This document shows, one piece after another, positions 31,886 to 37,001 of a DNA stretch of 37,001 bases. The DNA is taken from the NCBI GenBank assembly GCA_023396115.1, contig JAEWXC010000094.1, forward strand, positions 1 through 37,001. The letters run 5' to 3'. The notes under the pieces were generated by a model, which saw nothing but the letters and a program-made list of their open reading frames with translations, was not told where the DNA came from and ran no database searches. Position 1 is the stretch's first letter. The number at the start of each line of letters is the position of its first letter. Source of the DNA: Actinomycetes bacterium (GTDB lineage: Bacteria > Actinomycetota > Actinomycetes > Propionibacteriales > Nocardioidaceae). The position numbers and the translations under genes were made by a program.

Positions 31886-32356
31886 ATGCCTCGTAAGGGT
31901 CCCGCCCCCAAGCGCCCTCTCGTCGTCGACCCGGTCTACGGCTCGCAGGTTGTGACGCAGCTCGTCTCCAAGGTCCTGCAGGACGGCAAGAAGCAGGTTG
32001 CCCAGCGCATCGTGTACACCGCCCTCGAGGGTTGCCGTGAGAAGACCGGCACCGACCCCGTCGTCACCCTGAAGCGCGCGCTCGACAACGTGAAGCCCGC
32101 CCTCGAGGTCAAGTCCCGCCGTGTCGGTGGCGCGACCTACCAGGTCCCGGTCGAGGTCAAGCCGAACCGGCAGACCACGCTGGCCCTGCGCTGGCTCGTG
32201 GGCTACGCCGCCGACCGTCGTGAGAAGACGATGGCCGAGCGCCTCATGAACGAGATCCTGGACGCCTCCAACGGCCTCGGTGCCGCTGTGAAGAAGCGTG
32301 AGGACACGCACAAGATGGCCGAGTCCAACAAGGCCTTCGCGCACTACCGCTGGTGA
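31886..32356 (+). CDS. rpsG: 30S ribosomal protein S7
   Basis: 156 residues, the usual length. It shows MPRKGPAPKRPLVVDPVYGS, the QVPVEVKPNRQTTLALRW core and the end KREDTHKMAESNKAFAHYRW, all conserved for S7, which nucleates assembly of the 30S head. The start ATG is one base after the rpsL stop, so the two are co-translated. Confidence 0.99.
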   Translation: MPRKGPAPKRPLVVDPVYGSQVVTQLVSKVLQDGKKQVAQRIVYTALEGCREKTGTDPVVTLKRALDNVKPALEVKSRRVGGATYQVPVEVKPNRQTTLALRWLVGYAADRREKTMAERLMNEILDASNGLGAAVKKREDTHKMAESNKAFAHYRW

Positions 32357-32362
32357 CCTCTC

Positions 32363-32392
32363 GGGTGGCCTGCCCGATCGGGCGGGCCACCC
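32363..32392 (+). terminator. hairpin between rpsG and fusA
   Basis: GGGTGGCC (32363-32370) pairs with GGCCACCC (32385-32392), and GCCCG/CGGGC continues the stem inside, giving about 13-14 base pairs. It lies just after the rpsG stop and is followed by ACACCTTTCACTCC. It may partly terminate, or shield the upstream mRNA, and so set S12/S7 levels apart from EF-G. Confidence 0.6.
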
Positions 32393-32434
32393 GGCACACC
32401 TTTCACTCCCACCTCTAAGGAACTGTGAACTTCA

Positions 32435-34546
32435 GTGGCCGTTGACATCACCACGGACCTCACCAAGGTCCGCAACATCGGCATCATGGCGCACATCGAC
32501 GCGGGCAAGACCACGACGACGGAGCGCATCCTCTTCTACACCGGTATCAACTACAAGATCGGCGACACCCACGAGGGTTCGGCGACGATGGACTGGATGG
32601 AGCAGGAGCAGGAGCGTGGCATCACGATCACCTCTGCTGCGACCACCTGCTGGTGGAAGAACCACCAGATCAACATCATCGACACCCCCGGTCACGTGGA
32701 CTTCACCGCCGAGGTCGAGCGCTCGCTGCGCGTCCTCGACGGCGCCGTTGCCGTCTTCGACGGTGTCGCGGGCGTCGAGCCGCAGTCGATGACCGTGTGG
32801 CGCCAGGCGAACAAGTACTCCGTGCCGCGGATGTGCTTCGTCAACAAGATGGACCGCACCGGTGCGGACTTCTTCCGCGTGGTCGAGACCATCGTCGACC
32901 GCCTCAACGCCACCCCGCTGGTGCTGCAGATCCCGATCGGTGCGGAGTCCGACTTCCTCGGTGTCGTCGACCTGCTCACCATGAAGGCCTTCACCTGGCG
33001 CGGCGAGACCAAGATCGGTGAGGACTACGAGGTCGAGGAGATCCCGGCCGAGCTCGCCGAGCAGGCCGACGAGTGGCGCGAGAAGCTGCTCGAGACCCTC
33101 TCCGAGGCTGACGACGAGATCATGGAGAAGTACCTCGAGGGCGAGGACCTCTCCCTGGAGGAGCTCAAGGCCGCGATCCGTCGCGCGACCCTGGCCGACA
33201 AGCTCAACCCGGTGCTGCTCGGCACCGCGTTCAAGAACAAGGGCGTCCAGCCCCTGCTCGACGCGGTCGTCGACTACCTTCCCTCGCCGCTGGACATCGA
33301 CGCCATCGTCGGCCACAAGCCGAACCACGAGGACGTCGAGATCCTGCGCCAGCCCAGCGACGACGAGCCGTTCTCCGGCCTGGCCTACAAGATCGCCGCC
33401 GACCCGCACCTGGGCAAGCTGATCTACGTCCGCGTCTACTCGGGCAAGCTCGAGGCCGGCTCGACCGTGTACAACTCGGTCTCGGGTCGCAAGGAGCGGA
33501 TCGGCAAGGTCTACCAGATGCACGCCAACAAGCGTGAGGAGATCGCGTCGGTCGGCGCCGGCCAGATCGTGGCCGTCATGGGTCTGAAGGACACCAAGAC
33601 CGGTCACACCCTGTGCGACCAGGCCAACCCGGTCGTGCTCGAGTCGATGTCGTTCCCGGCCCCGGTGATCGAGGTCGCGATCGAGCCCAAGACCAAGGGC
33701 GACCAGGAGAAGCTGGGCACCGCGATCCAGCGCCTGAGCGACGAGGACCCGACCTTCACCGTGAAGACGGACGAGGAGACCGGGCAGACCATCATCGCCG
33801 GTATGGGTGAGCTCCACCTGGAGATCCTCGTCGACCGCATGAAGCGCGAGTTCAAGGTCGAGGCCACCGTCGGCAAGCCGCAGGTCGCCTACCGCGAGAC
33901 CATCCGCCGCAAGGTGGAGAACCACGGCTACACCCACAAGAAGCAGACCGGTGGTTCGGGTCAGTTCGCCAAGATCGTCATGTCGATCGAGCCGAACATC
34001 GACCCCGAGACCGGGCTGGGTGCCGGCTACGAGTTCGTCAACAACGTGACCGGTGGCCGCGTGCCGAAGGAGTACATCCCCTCGGTCGACCAGGGTGCCC
34101 AGGAGGCCATGCAGTTCGGCGTCAAGGCCGGCTTCCCGATGGTCGACGTGAAGGTCTCCCTCGAGGACGGCGCCTACCACGACGTGGACTCCTCGGAGCT
34201 CGCGTTCAAGATCGCCGGTCTGCAGGGCTTCAAGGAGGCCGCGCAGCGTGCGCAGGCCGTTCTGCTGGAGCCGATGTTCGCGGTCGAGGTGACCACGCCG
34301 GAGAACTTCCTCGGCACCGTCATCGGCGACCTCAACAGCCGTCGCGGTCAGATCCGCGCGCAGGAGGAGCGGTTCGGCGACATCGTCGTCAACGCCCTCG
34401 TGCCGCTGTCCGAGATGTTCGGGTACGTTGGCGACCTGAGGTCCAAGACCTCCGGTCAGGCGTCGTACTCGATGGAGTTCGACTCGTACGCCGAGGTTCC
34501 CACGAACATCGCCGACGAGATCATCAAGAAGGTCCGCGGCGAGTAA
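32435..34546 (+). CDS. fusA: elongation factor G
   Basis: 703 residues, full length. GTPase motifs are GIMAHIDAGKTTTTERIL (P-loop), DTPGHVDF and NKMDRTGADF in the first 300 residues. Domains II to V follow, including GVVDLLTMKAFTW, GMGELHLEILVDRM (domain III) and GGRVPKEYIPSVDQG. It catalyses translocation on the ribosome. The GTG at 32435 has AAGGA at 13 bases, a long but usable spacing. The residue set appears normal for fusidic-acid binding; no obvious change was examined in detail. Confidence 0.99.
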   Translation: MAVDITTDLTKVRNIGIMAHIDAGKTTTTERILFYTGINYKIGDTHEGSATMDWMEQEQERGITITSAATTCWWKNHQINIIDTPGHVDFTAEVERSLRVLDGAVAVFDGVAGVEPQSMTVWRQANKYSVPRMCFVNKMDRTGADFFRVVETIVDRLNATPLVLQIPIGAESDFLGVVDLLTMKAFTWRGETKIGEDYEVEEIPAELAEQADEWREKLLETLSEADDEIMEKYLEGEDLSLEELKAAIRRATLADKLNPVLLGTAFKNKGVQPLLDAVVDYLPSPLDIDAIVGHKPNHEDVEILRQPSDDEPFSGLAYKIAADPHLGKLIYVRVYSGKLEAGSTVYNSVSGRKERIGKVYQMHANKREEIASVGAGQIVAVMGLKDTKTGHTLCDQANPVVLESMSFPAPVIEVAIEPKTKGDQEKLGTAIQRLSDEDPTFTVKTDEETGQTIIAGMGELHLEILVDRMKREFKVEATVGKPQVAYRETIRRKVENHGYTHKKQTGGSGQFAKIVMSIEPNIDPETGLGAGYEFVNNVTGGRVPKEYIPSVDQGAQEAMQFGVKAGFPMVDVKVSLEDGAYHDVDSSELAFKIAGLQGFKEAAQRAQAVLLEPMFAVEVTTPENFLGTVIGDLNSRRGQIRAQEERFGDIVVNALVPLSEMFGYVGDLRSKTSGQASYSMEFDSYAEVPTNIADEIIKKVRGE

Positions 34547-34623
34547 GTTTCGCTGTCGGATCCTCGGCAAAGCACCACCCCTTTTTCACGAGTCAAGCAA
34601 CAACACACCAGGAGGAGCCCCAA

Positions 34624-35817
<1,194 letters not shown>

Positions 35818-35842
35818 AGTAGTTAGCTCTTCGCTGATCTGA

Positions 35843-35879
35843 ACCAGCGGCCCCGGACCTCGTGTCCGGGGCCGCTGGT
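35843..35879 (+). terminator. terminator after tuf
   Basis: ACCAGCGGCCCCGGA (35843-35857) pairs with its exact complement at 35865-35879, a 15-bp stem and a short loop, followed by GCTTTTCCC. Confidence 0.93.
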
Positions 35880-35939
35880 GCTTTTCCCGGGAGCGGGCCG
35901 GTCGAGCCTCACCGGTGCCGCACTGCGACACTGACGGGC

Positions 35940-37001
35940 GTGGACCGACCCTTCGACCTGACTGCCATCGGCGCGGGGCTGACGGCGAGCAGCATGCTGG
36001 GACGCCTCGGAGAACTGCTCGCCGAGCCCGCGGCCGCGTGCGTCGTGCAGGCACCGCCCGGGTCGGGCAAGACGACGGTGGTGCCCCCGGTGGTCGCCAA
36101 CGCGACCGGTGGGCGGGTCCTGGTCACCCAGCCCCGCCGGGTGGCGGTTCGGGCCGCGGCCCGTCGGCTGGCACACCTCGACACCACGGAGCCCGGCGAC
36201 CGGGTCGGCTGGAGCGTGCGCGGTGAACGGCGCACCTCGCCCGAGACCCGGGTCGAGTTCCTCACCCCGGGGCTGCTGGTGCGCCGTCTGCTCGCCGACC
36301 CCGAGCTGCGCGGCGTCGGCGCCGTGGTGCTCGACGAGGTCCACGAACGCGACCTGGACACCGACCTGCTGCTGGGGATGCTGCTGGACGTGCGCGACCT
36401 GCGCGACGACCTGCGCCTCGTGGCGATGTCGGCCACCCTGGACCCCGGCCGTTTCGCCGGCCTGCTCGGGGGCGAGCAGCCGGCCCCGGTGGTCGACTCA
36501 CCCGCGGCACTGCACCCGCTGCAGGTCGAGTGGGCCCCGGCGGCGGGTCCGCGCACCGACGAGCGCGGGGTCAGCCGCGAGTTCCTCGCCCACGTCGCCC
36601 GCACCACCGCCACGGTGGCGCGTCGCGACCCCGAGCACGACACCCTGGTCTTCCTGCCCGGTGCCCGCGAGGTCGCGACCGTGGTCGAGCAGGTCGGCGC
36701 ACTGCTGCCCGGGCACGACGTGCTCGCCCTGCACGGTCGGATCCCGCCCGAGGAGCAGGACCGGGCCGTGGCCGGCCGCACCCCGGACGCGCCGGCGCGG
36801 GTGGTGGTCTCCACCGCGCTGGCCGAGTCGTCCCTGACCGTGCCCGGGGTGCGCACCGTGGTCGACGCCGGCCTCTCCCGGGAGCCTCGCCGTGACGCCG
36901 CGCGGGGGATGTCCGGACTGGTCACCGTGGCCGTCTCGCGCGCCTCGGCCGAGCAGCGTGCCGGCCGGGCCGCCCGCCTGGGCCCGGGCCGGGTGGTGCG
37001 C
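35940..37001 (+). CDS. hrpB: ATP-dependent RNA helicase HrpB, N-terminal part (cut by window end)
   Basis: 354 codons are in the window, open at the end. The start is GTG at 35940, 7 bases after GACACT (35927-35932), a leaderless arrangement. The visible motifs are QAPPGSGKTTVVPP (Walker A), VTQPRRVAVRAAARRL (Ia), DEVHERDLDTDLLL (II, DExH), MSATLDPGRF (III) and VVVSTALAESSLTVPGV (V), then EQRAGRAARLGPG (VI). This is the DEAH/RHA arrangement of HrpB, whose family length is about 800 residues, so roughly half is missing. Its cellular role in RNA handling is not well defined. It follows the tuf terminator and is therefore independently expressed. Confidence 0.92.
   Translation, partial: MDRPFDLTAIGAGLTASSMLGRLGELLAEPAAACVVQAPPGSGKTTVVPPVVANATGGRVLVTQPRRVAVRAAARRLAHLDTTEPGDRVGWSVRGERRTSPETRVEFLTPGLLVRRLLADPELRGVGAVVLDEVHERDLDTDLLLGMLLDVRDLRDDLRLVAMSATLDPGRFAGLLGGEQPAPVVDSPAALHPLQVEWAPAAGPRTDERGVSREFLAHVARTTATVARRDPEHDTLVFLPGAREVATVVEQVGALLPGHDVLALHGRIPPEEQDRAVAGRTPDAPARVVVSTALAESSLTVPGVRTVVDAGLSREPRRDAARGMSGLVTVAVSRASAEQRAGRAARLGPGRVVR

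Noticed and set aside
32432..34570. 712-codon minus-strand frame opposite fusA
   Set aside because: Antisense mirror of EF-G; length only reflects the lack of stop codons in GC-rich DNA.

Overview
The window is a high-GC chromosome segment with dense coding, many GTG starts, actinobacterial gene families (ScoF4-type long cold-shock protein, DUF3027, DUF2530, XPB-type helicase with its helicase-associated partner, groEL2 under CIRCE control) and many apparently leaderless transcripts. It is almost certainly from Actinomycetota. A repeat built on GGTCGAGCC suggests Nocardioidaceae or relatives (Propionibacteriales), but that placement is a guess from pattern memory. No rRNA, tRNA or CRISPR was seen.

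Layout. 1-120: 3' end of an IS30-type transposase gene. 200-1760: a SAM-I (S-box) riboswitch in front of a threonine-synthase-family PLP enzyme, closed by a strong hairpin. This pairing is the most interesting thing in the window, because SAM control fits methionine synthesis (a MetM-like homocysteine synthase acting on O-phosphohomoserine) better than threonine synthesis. 1795-3818: chorismate mutase, an ATP-grasp protein and a HAD phosphatase. 3930-5800: a lone groEL with tandem CIRCE operators and a terminator, followed by a 70-bp compound palindrome of unknown origin. 6010-10837: a DadA-like FAD oxidoreductase, then an ECF sigma factor overlapping a membrane-anchored anti-sigma-like protein, a DUF2207 membrane protein and LemA. 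10857-14338: an AlkB-like dioxygenase, a GntR/UTRA regulator and a sulfotransferase-like protein with a large unassigned C-terminal part.

14348-18762 (minus strand): an apparent DNA-repair set of XPB-type helicase, CGNR zinc-finger protein and a 752-residue helicase-associated protein. 18838-22059 (plus): a PP2C phosphatase, an FHA protein and an RDD-FHA membrane protein in close succession; no Ser/Thr kinase is present. 22103-29547: LarE-like sulfur transferase, a 20-bp tandem repeat, a cold-shock protein with a structured leader, an MFS protein divergent from DUF3027, a DUF2157/GDYXXLXY membrane pair, DUF2530 and a purine permease of the AzgA type. 29612-31349: a MarR regulator with an obvious palindromic operator, translationally close to an MFS exporter. 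31323-35879: the str operon rpsL-rpsG-fusA-tuf with a long leader and final terminator. 35940 to the end: the N-terminal part of an HrpB-type RNA helicase, cut by the window edge.

A recurrent regulatory theme is a TANNNT-like -10 hexamer 6-8 bases upstream of the ATG/GTG start, seen at more than a dozen genes. In two places the stop codon TAG of the upstream gene forms the first half of the next -10. All functions are inferred by reading the sequence; no database search was run.
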